A DNA stretch of 60,869 bases, from NCBI GenBank assembly GCA_945956915.1, contig CAMFJH010000011.1, forward strand, positions 1 to 60,869, written 5' to 3'. Source of the DNA: an uncultured Francisellaceae bacterium (GTDB taxonomy: Bacteria > Pseudomonadota > Gammaproteobacteria > UBA6186 > Azoamicaceae). The notes under the pieces are model-generated. The model was not told the DNA's origin. It made no database searches and saw only the letters and a program-made list of their open reading frames with translations. Below are positions 35,347-44,774 of this stretch, in pieces; position 1 is the first letter of the stretch, and each line of letters begins with the position of its first letter. The translations under genes were made by a program, and so were the position numbers.

Positions 35347-35661
35347 TTAAGATCTTTTTGTGTCCTGAGTCACAACTTTATCTACAATCTGTCCGCCTTT
35401 TTTTAAACATTGCTCAGGCGAATTGGCTTTGATAATTCGACCTTGCTTATCGACACATTTAACTTTTTCATAATAATTTTGCTCTTCAACTTTAATCCTA
35501 CCATTTCTAGCTTTTTTAATTTGTGTAGTATGTGTTTCCACGCAATTGGGGCCTGTAACAGTGACTTCTTCAACCATTGTTTGCTGAGTTTTTGCACAAG
35601 CACTCAGGAATACACAAGTTGCTACAACGCCTAAAAAGCTTTTGTTTAAATTAAATTTCAT
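35347..35661 (-). CDS. Small lipoprotein
   Basis: A 104-residue protein with a lipoprotein signal peptide: basic start, hydrophobic FLGVVATCVFLSAC, and lipobox LSAC with the acylated Cys. The mature part is short and charged and repeats a Cys-bearing pattern (GPNCVETHTTQIKK, KVKCVDKQGRIIKA, EQCLKKGG). No known family. ATG 35661 with GGGGG upstream is preferred over the TTG at 35673. It is probably anchored in the inner leaflet of the outer membrane. Confidence 0.75.
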   Translation of the reverse strand: MKFNLNKSFLGVVATCVFLSACAKTQQTMVEEVTVTGPNCVETHTTQIKKARNGRIKVEEQNYYEKVKCVDKQGRIIKANSPEQCLKKGGQIVDKVVTQDTKRS

Positions 35662-35910
35662 AATGACCCCCAATGATTACATTTGTAATATTTTCAGACT
35701 GTTCTAACTATTTTTGATAGTTAGTTGATGAGCGAACATTATACTTTCAAATGACCAAAGCTGTCAAGCGGATAATTTTGCTAAGATAGTTACAAGTAGT
35801 CAGCTGACCATTTTAAAAAATTAATCAACCAACTTAATCCTGGCCGGTTAAAGCAATATTTAAAACAAAAATAGGGAGCAACCCATTGCAAATAAATGAA
35901 AAACACACTC

Positions 35911-36000
35911 AGATTTGTCAATTTATAAAAGTTATACGCTGACAAATCTAAAATTACAATATGATTTGTCAACTTATAAAAAATATACCTCGACAAACTT
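35911..36000. repeat. Two tandem inverted-repeat units upstream of tkt
   Basis: Two units with about 51-base periodicity. Unit 1 has AGATTTGTCA at 35911-35920 and its exact reverse complement TGACAAATCT at 35940-35949. Unit 2 has GATTTGTCA from 35963 and CGACAAACT from 35991. The spacers are also alike (ATTTATAAAAGTTATAC versus ACTTATAAAAAATATAC). They lie 70-160 bases before the tkt ATG, upstream of a plausible -10 (TATACT, 36030-36035), so they are candidate binding sites for a dimeric regulator. The rest of the 407-base gap (35662-36068) shows no gene. Confidence 0.6.
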
Positions 36001-36068
36001 ACATATTACTCTCACTTTAACAAATAAGATATACTGAGTTCAATTTGTTCAAAGATTTGGGAGTTTCA

Positions 36069-38096
36069 ATGACATCTCGTACTGATTTAGCCAATGCCCT
36101 TCGTGTTCTGAGTATGGACGCAGTCCAAAAAGCCAATTCTGGGCACCCTGGCATGCCGATGGGGATGGCTGATATTGCTGAGGTCTTATGGAATGATTTT
36201 TTAAGCCATAATCCTAAAAATCCTCAATGGATCAATCGGGACCGCTTTATTTTGTCCAATGGCCATGGTTCTATGTTGCAATATGCCTTATTGCACCTAA
36301 CAGGCTATGATTTAAACATTGAAGACTTAAAACAATTCAGACAATTACATTCCAAAACCCCCGGACACCCTGAATATGGGATTACACCTGGCGTAGAAAC
36401 TACCACAGGTCCTTTAGGTCAAGGTCTGGGTAATGCGGTGGGCATGGCTATTGCAGAGGCAGTATTAGCTGCGACTTTTAATCGTAATCAGCATCAGATT
36501 ATCAATCATTTTACTTATTGCTTTATAGGTGATGGGTGTTTAATGGAAGGCATTTCGCATGAAGTGGCTTCTTTAGCAGGAACGCTGGGTTTAGGAAAAT
36601 TGATTGTATTTTGGGATGATAATGGAATTTCTATTGATGGAGAAGTCGCAGGATGGTTTTTAGACAATACCCTGGAACGCTTTAAAGCCTATGGTTGGCA
36701 TGTATCCCAAGTCGATGGACATGATCCTGAAGCCATTAAAAAAGCGATTACAGAATCACGTACAGTTTCTGATAAGCCTAGTTTGATTTGTTGTAAAACC
36801 ATTATTGGATATGGTTCACCTAATTTAGGTGGAACAGAAAAAACGCATGGTGCTGCTTTGGGAATCGAAGAAGTGGCTGCAACACGAGAAAAATTAAATT
36901 GGGTGCACACCCCTTTTGAAATTCCAGTAAGCATAAAAAATGCTTGGGATGCCAGCAAAAAAGGACAGCAAGCAGAAACACTTTGGCAACAACAATGGAC
37001 AGATTACGAAACAGAATATCCAGAATTGGCAGCAGAGTTAACACGACGATTACAGGGACGCTTGCCTTCAAAATGGCAGCAGAGCATGGTCAATTTTATT
37101 TTAGAAACTGCAAAAAAAGCAGAAGTGATTGCAACGCGAAAAGCTTCTCAAAACACTTTAAGTAACATGCTGGATTTTTTACCTGAATTATTGGGCGGAT
37201 CAGCAGATTTATCAGAATCGAATTTAACACATTGTAAACAATCTATTGCTTTAAAACCTCATCATTTTGAGGGAAATTATATTTACTATGGCGTAAGAGA
37301 ATTTGGAATGTCTGCCATCATGAATGGGATCAGCTTGTCGGGCGGCTTTATTCCTTATGGTGGCACATTTTTAACCTTTTTGGACTATGCGCGTAATGCA
37401 ATACGGTTATGTGCCTTAATGAAACAACGAGTAATTTTTGTTTATACGCACGATTCCATTGGCTTGGGTGAAGACGGTCCTACCCATCAACCCATAGAGC
37501 ATTTAGGCATGCTAAGAACAACGCCCAATGTCAGTTTATGGCGACCTTGTGATGCCACAGAAACCGCAGTATCTTGGCAACAAGCAATTGAGCGTACAGA
37601 AGGACCTACTGCACTGGCCTTAAGTAGACAAGCACTTGTGCCGCAAAAAAGAACACTGACTCAAATAGAGTTGATCAAAAAAGGTGCCTATGTATTGCTG
37701 GAAAGTCAGGATTTGCCAGAATTGATTATGATCAGTACCGGCTCTGAAGTTGCTTTGACGATGGAAGCAGCCTTAGAATTACAAAAACGAGGATTGCAGG
37801 TACGAGTGGTTTCCATGCCTTCAATGGATGTGTTTTTACAACAAGAACAGGCCTACAGAGAATCCGTTTTACCCAAAGCTATCAGGGCCAGAATAGCTGT
37901 AGAAGCAGCTGCAACAAATGATTGGTATCAGTGGGTAGGCTTAGATGGAAGTGTAGTGGGCATTGATCGCTTTGGAGAATCTGCACCCGCTAAAGATGTT
38001 TTTCAGGCCTTAGGCATTACCGTAGAAGCGATTATGCAAACAGCAAACAACGTGATTATGAACTTAAAAAATAGGGAGTATCATCATGTCAATTAG
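36069..38096 (+). CDS. tkt: Transketolase
   Basis: A thiamine-diphosphate enzyme of the pentose phosphate pathway, about 675 residues. Marks: [29 protein letters not shown], the ThDP/Mg motif [12 protein letters not shown] ending in WDDN, and [21 protein letters not shown] place the start at ATG 36069, preceded by GGGAG; the upstream TTG at 36045 is less likely. It is the first gene of the tkt-gap-pgk-pyk-fba operon, the arrangement known from Coxiella and Legionella. It overlaps gap by 11 bases. Confidence 0.97.
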   Translation: MTSRTDLANALRVLSMDAVQKANSGHPGMPMGMADIAEVLWNDFLSHNPKNPQWINRDRFILSNGHGSMLQYALLHLTGYDLNIEDLKQFRQLHSKTPGHPEYGITPGVETTTGPLGQGLGNAVGMAIAEAVLAATFNRNQHQIINHFTYCFIGDGCLMEGISHEVASLAGTLGLGKLIVFWDDNGISIDGEVAGWFLDNTLERFKAYGWHVSQVDGHDPEAIKKAITESRTVSDKPSLICCKTIIGYGSPNLGGTEKTHGAALGIEEVAATREKLNWVHTPFEIPVSIKNAWDASKKGQQAETLWQQQWTDYETEYPELAAELTRRLQGRLPSKWQQSMVNFILETAKKAEVIATRKASQNTLSNMLDFLPELLGGSADLSESNLTHCKQSIALKPHHFEGNYIYYGVREFGMSAIMNGISLSGGFIPYGGTFLTFLDYARNAIRLCALMKQRVIFVYTHDSIGLGEDGPTHQPIEHLGMLRTTPNVSLWRPCDATETAVSWQQAIERTEGPTALALSRQALVPQKRTLTQIELIKKGAYVLLESQDLPELIMISTGSEVALTMEAALELQKRGLQVRVVSMPSMDVFLQQEQAYRESVLPKAIRARIAVEAAATNDWYQWVGLDGSVVGIDRFGESAPAKDVFQALGITVEAIMQTANNVIMNLKNREYHHVN

Positions 38097-39093
38097 AGTG
38101 GCGATTAATGGATACGGTCGTATTGGTAGAAATACTTTAAGAGCTTTGTATGAATCGCAGCGGACTGATCAAATAAAAATTGTTGCGATTAATGATTTAG
38201 GGGATACCAAAACCAATGCGCATTTAACCCAGTATGATTCTACACATGGACACTTTCTCGGAACAGTATCTGTTGCAGATGAGCATTTGGTTATTAATGG
38301 TGATCCCATTCAAGTTTTTAGAGAGCGTTCACCTGAAAATTTACCTTGGGCAGACTTAAAGATTGATGTTGTCTTGGAATGCACCGGTTTTTTTGCCACT
38401 AAAGAAAAAGCATCCGCGCATTTGCGAGCGGGGGCTAAGAAGGTATTGATTTCAGCACCTGCAGGAAATGATATACCTACCATTGTATTTGGAATTAATG
38501 ATAAAACCTTAAAAGCAGAAGATAGGATTGTTTCAAATGCTTCTTGTACCACCAATTGTTTAGCACCTTTGGTGCAACCTTTAAATGCTGCGATGGGTGT
38601 TGTGAGTGGTTTGATGACAACCATTCATGCCTACACCAATGATCAAGTATTAACCGATGTTTATCACAGCGATTTAAGACGCGCCCGTTCTGCCACCCAA
38701 TCCATGATTCCTACAAAAACGGGTGCCGCAGCTGCGGTGGGCTTGGTATTGCCAGAATTGAATGGCAAATTAGATGGTTTGGCTATTCGCGTGCCTACTT
38801 TAAATGTTTCTTTGGTGGATTTAAGTTTTATTGCAGGCAGAGATACCAACATTCAGGAAGTAAATACGGTATTAAAAACAGCAGCAGAAGGTCCTTTAAA
38901 AGGTATTTTAGAAATAAATACAGCCCCATTAGTTTCCATCGATTTTAATCACAATCCTGCTTCTTCTATTTTTGATGTCTCTGAAACTAAAGTGATTGGA
39001 AGACTTGTCAAAGTATTGGCTTGGTATGACAATGAATGGGGTTTCTCTAATAGAATGTTGGATACAGCAATGGCCATGGCTTATGCTAAATAA
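38086..39093 (+). CDS. gap: Glyceraldehyde-3-phosphate dehydrogenase, type I
   Basis: A 335-residue NAD-dependent GAPDH. The Rossmann start [17 protein letters not shown], the catalytic Cys in [13 protein letters not shown], the catalytic His in [10 protein letters not shown], and [12 protein letters not shown] are intact. It could also be erythrose-4-phosphate dehydrogenase, a close relative often next to tkt and pgk. NASCTTNCL and the single copy in the operon favour GAPDH. AGGGAG precedes the ATG, which lies inside the end of tkt. Confidence 0.93.
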   Translation: MSIRVAINGYGRIGRNTLRALYESQRTDQIKIVAINDLGDTKTNAHLTQYDSTHGHFLGTVSVADEHLVINGDPIQVFRERSPENLPWADLKIDVVLECTGFFATKEKASAHLRAGAKKVLISAPAGNDIPTIVFGINDKTLKAEDRIVSNASCTTNCLAPLVQPLNAAMGVVSGLMTTIHAYTNDQVLTDVYHSDLRRARSATQSMIPTKTGAAAAVGLVLPELNGKLDGLAIRVPTLNVSLVDLSFIAGRDTNIQEVNTVLKTAAEGPLKGILEINTAPLVSIDFNHNPASSIFDVSETKVIGRLVKVLAWYDNEWGFSNRMLDTAMAMAYAK

Positions 39094-39127
39094 AATACCC
39101 CAAAAAAAAGATCTAAATTATTTTTGT

Positions 39128-40306
39128 ATGGATGATTTCGATCTTAAAAATAAAAAAGTATTGATTCGAGAAGATTTTAATGTGCCGATCGAAAACGGCA
39201 TCATTAAAAATGATGCCCGCATACGTGCGGCTTTGCCTACACTGCAAAAAGCCATTGCAGCCAAAGCCCGGGTGATGATCATTTCGCATTTGGGTAGACC
39301 CAAAGAAGGAGAATTTTCTTCTGTTTTTTCGCTAAAGCCGCTTGCCGATTATTTATCAAAATTATTAAATCATCCCGTAGGTTTCGCTGAAAACTGGTTG
39401 CAGGGTGTTACGGTCGAGCCAGGAGAAATTGTTTTATGTGAAAATGTACGATTCAATGTAGGGGAAGAGGCCAATGATCAAGCATTGGCACAAAAAATGG
39501 CCGTCTTATGCGATGTATTTATAATGGATGCTTTTGGTTCTGCGCATCGGGCACAAGCCTCTACAGAGGGTGTTGCACGCTTTGCACCGATGGCCGTGGC
39601 AGGACCTTTATTGATCGCTGAACTGCAAGCGTTGTCTACTGTGTTGAGTCAGCCTAAACGACCTTTAGTTGCTATTGTAGGGGGTTCGAAGGTCTCGACC
39701 AAATTGGATATTTTAAAATTTTTATTGCATAAAGTAGATGTCTTAATAGTGGGTGGCGGTATTGCCAATACTTTTATTGCAGCACTTGGGCATTCAGTCG
39801 GTAATTCTTTGATTGAAGTTGATTTGATACCCGTTGCCAAAGAATTAATTGTTTTGGCTAAGAAACAGAACGTTAATTTGCTAATTCCTGTCGATGTTAT
39901 TGTGGCTAAAACAATAACAGAAATAGCAAATACAGAAGTGCTTGATTTGAGTATAGACACAGTGGGTCCTCAGCAAAAAATACTCGATGTGGGTCCTAAG
40001 ACTCAGAAAGAATACCAGAGCTTATTATCCAATGCTGCTACGATTTTATGGAATGGTCCCCTGGGTGTATTTGAATACACGCCTTTCGAGAAGGGAACAC
40101 GAGTCTTGGCAGAATCGATAGCGGCCTCTTCTGCCTTTTCCGTAGCCGGTGGGGGGGAAACGTTGGCAGCGATTGATAAGTATAAAATAAGGGATAAGCT
40201 TTCTTATGTTTCTACGGGTGGAGGTGCTTTTTTAGAGTATCTAGAAGGCAAAACCCTTCCGGCACTTAAAGTTCTAGAAAAGAGATTCGATCAAAGTCTA
40301 GTTTAA
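39128..40306 (+). CDS. pgk: Phosphoglycerate kinase
   Basis: About 392 residues, making ATP and 3-phosphoglycerate. [58 protein letters not shown] and the C-terminal [15 protein letters not shown] match the family. The start is uncertain: ATG 39128 ([10 protein letters not shown]) aligns with the usual PGK N-terminus but has no clear Shine-Dalgarno; ATG 39083 overlapping the end of gap would add 15 residues. Translation may be coupled to gap. Confidence 0.95.
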   Translation: MDDFDLKNKKVLIREDFNVPIENGIIKNDARIRAALPTLQKAIAAKARVMIISHLGRPKEGEFSSVFSLKPLADYLSKLLNHPVGFAENWLQGVTVEPGEIVLCENVRFNVGEEANDQALAQKMAVLCDVFIMDAFGSAHRAQASTEGVARFAPMAVAGPLLIAELQALSTVLSQPKRPLVAIVGGSKVSTKLDILKFLLHKVDVLIVGGGIANTFIAALGHSVGNSLIEVDLIPVAKELIVLAKKQNVNLLIPVDVIVAKTITEIANTEVLDLSIDTVGPQQKILDVGPKTQKEYQSLLSNAATILWNGPLGVFEYTPFEKGTRVLAESIAASSAFSVAGGGETLAAIDKYKIRDKLSYVSTGGGAFLEYLEGKTLPALKVLEKRFDQSLV

Positions 40307-40437
40307 TTAATAGTCATTGTGCCTGTCTATATATCCACCCTTAAACGCCTCGGTTGTTATTAGTGCCTAGTTTGGGTATGATCACCCTAAATTAGTTATG
40401 GTTTCAAGGGTTAGTTAAGTGCCAAAGGAGTTCGCTT

Positions 40438-41859
40438 TTGCTAAGACGTACTAAAATTATTGCAACCTTAGGGCCAGCCACTGACGAGCCAGGTATGATG
40501 CGCCGTATTATAGAAGCGGGCGTAAATCTTGTGCGTATCAATATGTCTCATGGCTTGCATGCAGCGCATGCTAAGCGCATAGAGACTGCACGCACCCAAG
40601 CCCTAGAATTGGGCATTGAACTTGGCATTCTATTAGATTTGCAAGGACCCAAAATTCGCATTACGCGTTTTAGAACGGGCAGCGTTCATTTAATGCCAGG
40701 AAGCCATTTTGTATTAGATGCAGATTTAGATCCAGATGCAGGTACCGTAGAAAGTGTAGGTATAGATTATAAGAACCTTCCTAAAGACGTAAAAATGGAC
40801 GATATTTTATTATTAGATGATGGCTTGTTGATGTTTGAAGTCTTAAAAGTAGAGGGTGCCAAAATTCATTGTTTGGTTAAACTGGGTGGAAAATTATCCA
40901 ACCATAAAGGGATTAATAGAAGAGGGGGTGGTTTAACTGCGGCTGCTTTAACCTATAAAGACAGAGAAGATATTCTATTTGCAGCAAAAATGGAAGTTGA
41001 TTATGTGGCAGTTTCTTTTCCTAGAAATGCCAAAGATGTCGAAGAAACCAGAGCATTATTAGTACAAGCGGGTAGTCGCGCAAAGATTATTGCAAAAATT
41101 GAAAGAGTGGAAGCGGTTCAAGCCTTAGATGAAATTATTCATAGTGCAGATGCTGTGATGGTAGCAAGGGGTGATTTGGGTGTTGAAATTGGTTATGCTG
41201 AATTACCCGCTGTGCAAAAACATATCATTGCAAGAGCCAGAACTTTAAACAAAGCTGTGGTCACCGCGACTCAGATGATGGAATCTATGATACACAGTCC
41301 TATCCCCACACGTGCAGAAGTCTCGGATGTGGCGAATGCCGTTATTGATGGAACAGATGCGGTGATGTTGTCTGCGGAAACTGCAACCGGTGAATTTCCT
41401 GACAAAGTCGTGGAAGCGATGGCAGGAATATGTCTTGCGGCAGAGCGTCAAAAAAGCCTACATGTTTCGAATCATCGATTAGACTCTCGCTTTGATAAAG
41501 ATGACGAAGCGATTGCGATGGCTGCCATGTACGCGGCCAATCATATTCCCACCACAGCGATTGTTGCTTTAACCGAATCAGGCTCGACCCCCTTATGGAT
41601 GTCTAGAATTCGTTCAGGCATTCCAATTTATGCTTTAAGTAGAAATAAAGAAGCACGTGGTCGAATGACTTTATTTAGAGGGGTGTACCCAGTTGATTTT
41701 GACGTGACACGACATGCTAAAGTGCAAGTGACTTCAGAAGCGGTTGCTGAGTTATTACGCATGAATGTCGTCAAAACAGGCGATCGGGTTATCATCACCA
41801 AAGGCGATATTATGGGCCATGTGGGTGGTGCAAATACTTTAAAAGTTATTCGGGTTTAG
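40438..41859 (+). CDS. pyk: Pyruvate kinase
   Basis: A 473-residue pyruvate kinase of the PykA type, making pyruvate and ATP. LRRTKIIATLGPATD, VRINMSHG, LLDLQGPKIR, the active-site region IIAKIERVEAV, MVARGDLGVEIGYAELP and ATQMMESMI are intact. The start is TTG 40438, with AAAGGAG about eight bases upstream; no ATG or GTG is available in frame before the conserved N-terminus. The 131-base gap after pgk contains no clear hairpin. fba follows by 19 bases. Confidence 0.95.
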   Translation: MLRRTKIIATLGPATDEPGMMRRIIEAGVNLVRINMSHGLHAAHAKRIETARTQALELGIELGILLDLQGPKIRITRFRTGSVHLMPGSHFVLDADLDPDAGTVESVGIDYKNLPKDVKMDDILLLDDGLLMFEVLKVEGAKIHCLVKLGGKLSNHKGINRRGGGLTAAALTYKDREDILFAAKMEVDYVAVSFPRNAKDVEETRALLVQAGSRAKIIAKIERVEAVQALDEIIHSADAVMVARGDLGVEIGYAELPAVQKHIIARARTLNKAVVTATQMMESMIHSPIPTRAEVSDVANAVIDGTDAVMLSAETATGEFPDKVVEAMAGICLAAERQKSLHVSNHRLDSRFDKDDEAIAMAAMYAANHIPTTAIVALTESGSTPLWMSRIRSGIPIYALSRNKEARGRMTLFRGVYPVDFDVTRHAKVQVTSEAVAELLRMNVVKTGDRVIITKGDIMGHVGGANTLKVIRV

Positions 41860-41878
41860 TGCTTAGAGGAAATAAAAA

Positions 41879-42943
41879 ATGGCATTAATTACATTAAGAG
41901 AATTATTAGATCATGCAGCAGAATATCATTATGGTGTGCCTGCTTTTAATGTTAACAACCTAGAGCAAATCCGAGCGATTATGGAGGCTGCGGATAAAAC
42001 AGACAGTCCTGTCATTGTGCAAGCTTCAGCAGGTGCAAGGCAATATGCAGGCCCTCGTTTTTTGAAGCATTTAATAGAAGCGGCTATTGAAGAATTTCCG
42101 CATATCCCTATTTGTATGCATCAAGATCATGGTGCTTCACCCAGTGTTTGTCAGCAATCTATTCAATTGGGTTTTAGTTCAGTCATGATGGATGGTTCTT
42201 TACAAGCTGACATGAAAACACCGGCTTCTTATGAATATAATGTGAGAGAAACCAGTACCGTGGTGATGATGGCACACGCTTGTGGCGTGTCGGTAGAAGG
42301 TGAGTTAGGATGCTTAGGCTCTTTGGAAACAGGCAAAGCTGCAGAAGAGGATGGTTCGGGTGCACAAGGGCATTTAAGTCATGACATGATGCTAACCGAT
42401 CCTGATGAAGCAGCAGCATTTGTACAAGCAACCAAAGTGGATGCACTGGCCATTGCCATTGGCACCTCTCATGGGGCTTATAAATTTTCTCGTCCTCCCA
42501 CCGGTGAAATTTTAGCGATGGAACGCGTGAAAGCGATTCATAAAAGAATTCCGGATACGCATTTAGTAATGCATGGTTCTTCTTCAGTGCCGCAAGAATG
42601 GTTAAAAATCATTGATGAGTTTGGTGGTCAGATGGGTGAAACCTACGGCGTGCCTGTATCTGAAATTCAAGAAGGCATTAAGTATGGTGTTCGAAAAATC
42701 AATATAGACACCGATTTAAGACTCGCTGCAACCGGTGCAATTCGTCGTTATCTTGCTAAAAATCCATCTGAATTTGATTCGCGTAAATACAATAAAGAAG
42801 CCAAAAATGCTATGCGGGATATTTGCATCGCACGTTATGAAGCTTTTGGAACAGCTGGAATGGCTTCTAGAATAATACCTTTAGCTTTAGAAAAAATGGC
42901 TGAACGCTATAATAAGGGTGAGTTAAACCCAAGAGTTGAATGA
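41879..42943 (+). CDS. fba: Fructose-bisphosphate aldolase, class II
   Basis: A 354-residue zinc-dependent aldolase (CbbA/FbaA subfamily). [21 protein letters not shown], the zinc site [10 protein letters not shown], the SVMMDGS motif, [11 protein letters not shown], and the phosphate-binding VMHGSSSVP and [11 protein letters not shown] are all present. It completes the operon. A terminator-like hairpin lies at 43158-43200. Confidence 0.96.
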   Translation: MALITLRELLDHAAEYHYGVPAFNVNNLEQIRAIMEAADKTDSPVIVQASAGARQYAGPRFLKHLIEAAIEEFPHIPICMHQDHGASPSVCQQSIQLGFSSVMMDGSLQADMKTPASYEYNVRETSTVVMMAHACGVSVEGELGCLGSLETGKAAEEDGSGAQGHLSHDMMLTDPDEAAAFVQATKVDALAIAIGTSHGAYKFSRPPTGEILAMERVKAIHKRIPDTHLVMHGSSSVPQEWLKIIDEFGGQMGETYGVPVSEIQEGIKYGVRKINIDTDLRLAATGAIRRYLAKNPSEFDSRKYNKEAKNAMRDICIARYEAFGTAGMASRIIPLALEKMAERYNKGELNPRVE

Positions 42944-43157
42944 AATTCCTCGTCTTAGTGATTTTTAAGACAAATTATTAACTCAGAGCGAAAACTTTTG
43001 TGGACTCTCATGATCCGGCTTCGGCTCGTTGGTCTCTTTTGAAGCAGGAGCTTGCATGGATTCAGTGGATGAAAGTTTTACAGACTGGGATAGGGGTTCT
43101 TGCAAATGATATTTGTAATTTAAACAACTTTGTAAAAAATTTTGCTAAATGCCTATT
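42944..43157 (-). other. Intergenic stretch with a short open frame, possible gene remnant
   Basis: On the minus strand an open frame from 43144 down to the TGA at 42983-42985 encodes about 53 residues with coding-like Ser/Pro/Lys-rich content (EPLSQSVKLSSTESMQAP, then KETNEPKPDHESPQKFSL). There is no start codon except an internal ATG with no Shine-Dalgarno. It could be the broken tail of a lost gene or chance. Nothing else is seen here. Confidence 0.25.
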
Positions 43158-43200
43158 AAAATACACATAATTGCATATTGTCGATTATGTGTATTTTTTT
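43158..43200 (+). terminator. Terminator hairpin of the glycolytic operon
   Basis: Arms AAAATACACATAAT (43158-43171) and ATTATGTGTATTTT (43184-43197) form 14 pairs around a 12-base loop, followed by more T. The stem is AT-rich. The same palindrome, with only two changes in 36 bases, occurs again at 43214-43249. Confidence 0.55.
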
Positions 43201-43212
43201 ATCCTCTTAAAG

Positions 43213-43260
43213 TAATACACATAATCGTATATTGTCGATTATGTGTATTAAGTGTACAAT
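43213..43260 (+). promoter_or_regulatory. Palindromic operator overlapping a promoter of the ATPase gene
   Basis: Perfect arms TAATACACATAATCG (43213-43227) and CGATTATGTGTATTA (43236-43250) with an eight-base spacer. TTGTCG (43232-43237) and TACAAT (43255-43260), 17 bases apart, form a plausible sigma70 promoter whose -35 lies inside the palindrome. This is the geometry of a repressor site. GTG 43289 follows 28 bases later. Confidence 0.5.
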
Positions 43261-43288
43261 ATCCTAATTACATCTTGAGGATACTAAA

Positions 43289-44731
43289 GTGATAAAAACA
43301 GCCCCTTTTGTAGGAAGAAAAGAGCCTTTAAAAGAATTAAGTTTACTCTCAAAAAAGAAAAATGCCAGTCTCGTTGTCATACAGGGAAGACGTCGTATTG
43401 GGAAAAGTCGTCTTGTGCGTGAATTTGGAAAGGATAAAAATTTATTTGTTTTCTCAGGTTTGCCTCCAACACCTAAAACGACTGCACAAAGTCAAAGAGA
43501 TTCATTTGCCAGTCAATTATCACAATATTTTGGATTACCCGGCTTAAAAGCAGAAAGCTGGGGAGATTTATTTTCTATAATGGCAAAATTCACTCAAGAA
43601 GGAAAAATGATATTGTTATTTGACGAAATTTCATGGATGGGGAGTCTAGATCCTGATTTTTTAGGTTTCTTAAAAAATGCATGGGATATTCATTTTAGCC
43701 AAAACCCGGGGTTAATGCTTATTTTATGTGGTTCGGTTTCAATGTGGATCGAAGATAATATTATTAATAGCACAGGATTTATGGGAAGAATATCCTTGAC
43801 TATTTTTTTAAGAGAATTGTCAATGCCCGAAAGTAATCAATTGTTAACTGCAATCGGATTTAATGATAATTTTCAAGAAAAATGTAAAATTTTAAGTGTG
43901 ACAGGGGGAGTGCCTCGATATTTAGAAGAAATACAACCAACGCTGAATGCTGATGAAAATATAAAGCGCTTAGGTTTTAAAGAAGGTGGGTTTTTGTTTA
44001 AAGAATTTGAGCAAATATTTTCAGATTTATTTTCAAAAAGAGCACCGCTTTATAAAGAAATTGTAGAGATTTTGGTCGACGCACATTTGGAATACAAGGA
44101 AATATATGAAAAATTAAATAGAGAAAAAAGTGGCTTAATTTCACAATATTTAAATGATTTAATAAAATCGGGTTTTATTCGCCGTGATTTTACATGGAAC
44201 TTAAAAGTGAATTCTGAATCAAGATTAAGCCAGTTTCGAATAAGTGATAATTATATTCGATTTTATTTAAAATATATTGAAAAGAATAAAGCTAAAATTG
44301 AAGCCGGACATTTTAATGATCGCCCTCTAAGTGCCTTGCCGGGCTGGGAGAGTATTATGGGTTTGCAATTTGAAAATTTAATATTAAATAATCGAGAATA
44401 CATTTGGGAACAGTTGAATATTCATCCTGCGGACATCATCGTAGATAACCCTTTTTTTCAGAGAAAAACGGAAAGGCAACCCGGTTGTCAAATTGATTAT
44501 TTAATACAAACAAAATATAACACTTTATTTGCATGCGAAATAAAATTTTCAAAAAAAGAGTTGTCGACTACTGTCATTGCCCAAATGAAAGAAAAACTAT
44601 CGAAATTATCCTTGCCAAAGGGGTTTTCTTGTTGCCCAGTACTTATTCATGTGAACGGTGTACATGAGAGTGTTATAGAAGATAATTTTTTAAAAGCCTG
44701 TATAGATTTTTCTGAAATTTTAAAGCAATAA
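43289..44731 (+). CDS. AAA ATPase with DUF234-type C-terminal domain
   Basis: A 480-residue protein of the archaeal-type ATPase family (PF01637 style). Walker A is VIQGRRRIGKSRLVREFG and Walker B MILLFDEISWMG; CGSVSMWIEDNI follows as sensor 1. A winged-helix region spans about residues 240-310. The C-terminal 150 residues resemble DUF234, a nuclease-like fold, with QIDYLIQTKYNTLFACEIKFSKK giving the Asp and Glu-x-Lys of PD-(D/E)XK enzymes. These genes move widely between genomes; the role is unknown, with DNA processing or defence suspected. GTG start with GAGG upstream. Confidence 0.82.
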   Translation: MIKTAPFVGRKEPLKELSLLSKKKNASLVVIQGRRRIGKSRLVREFGKDKNLFVFSGLPPTPKTTAQSQRDSFASQLSQYFGLPGLKAESWGDLFSIMAKFTQEGKMILLFDEISWMGSLDPDFLGFLKNAWDIHFSQNPGLMLILCGSVSMWIEDNIINSTGFMGRISLTIFLRELSMPESNQLLTAIGFNDNFQEKCKILSVTGGVPRYLEEIQPTLNADENIKRLGFKEGGFLFKEFEQIFSDLFSKRAPLYKEIVEILVDAHLEYKEIYEKLNREKSGLISQYLNDLIKSGFIRRDFTWNLKVNSESRLSQFRISDNYIRFYLKYIEKNKAKIEAGHFNDRPLSALPGWESIMGLQFENLILNNREYIWEQLNIHPADIIVDNPFFQRKTERQPGCQIDYLIQTKYNTLFACEIKFSKKELSTTVIAQMKEKLSKLSLPKGFSCCPVLIHVNGVHESVIEDNFLKACIDFSEILKQ

Positions 44732-44766
44732 AAAACGGGGAATAGAATTCTAGTCCCCGTTTTAAT
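44731..44766. terminator. Bidirectional terminator between ATPase and tlc genes
   Basis: Arms AAAACGGGGA (44732-44741) and TCCCCGTTTT (44754-44763) form a ten-pair stem, with an inner TAGAATTCTA palindrome in the loop. A-rich and T-rich flanks allow termination in both directions between two convergent genes. Confidence 0.8.
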
Positions 44767-44774
44767 ATTATGGA

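Noticed and set aside
35790..35996. 68-codon minus-strand frame upstream of tkt containing two FYKLTN repeats
   Set aside because: The repeat in the peptide is just the tandem inverted-repeat DNA; no ribosome site.
43158..43260. CRISPR array
   Set aside because: Only two palindromic copies with dissimilar surroundings and no cas gene; terminator and operator explain them better.
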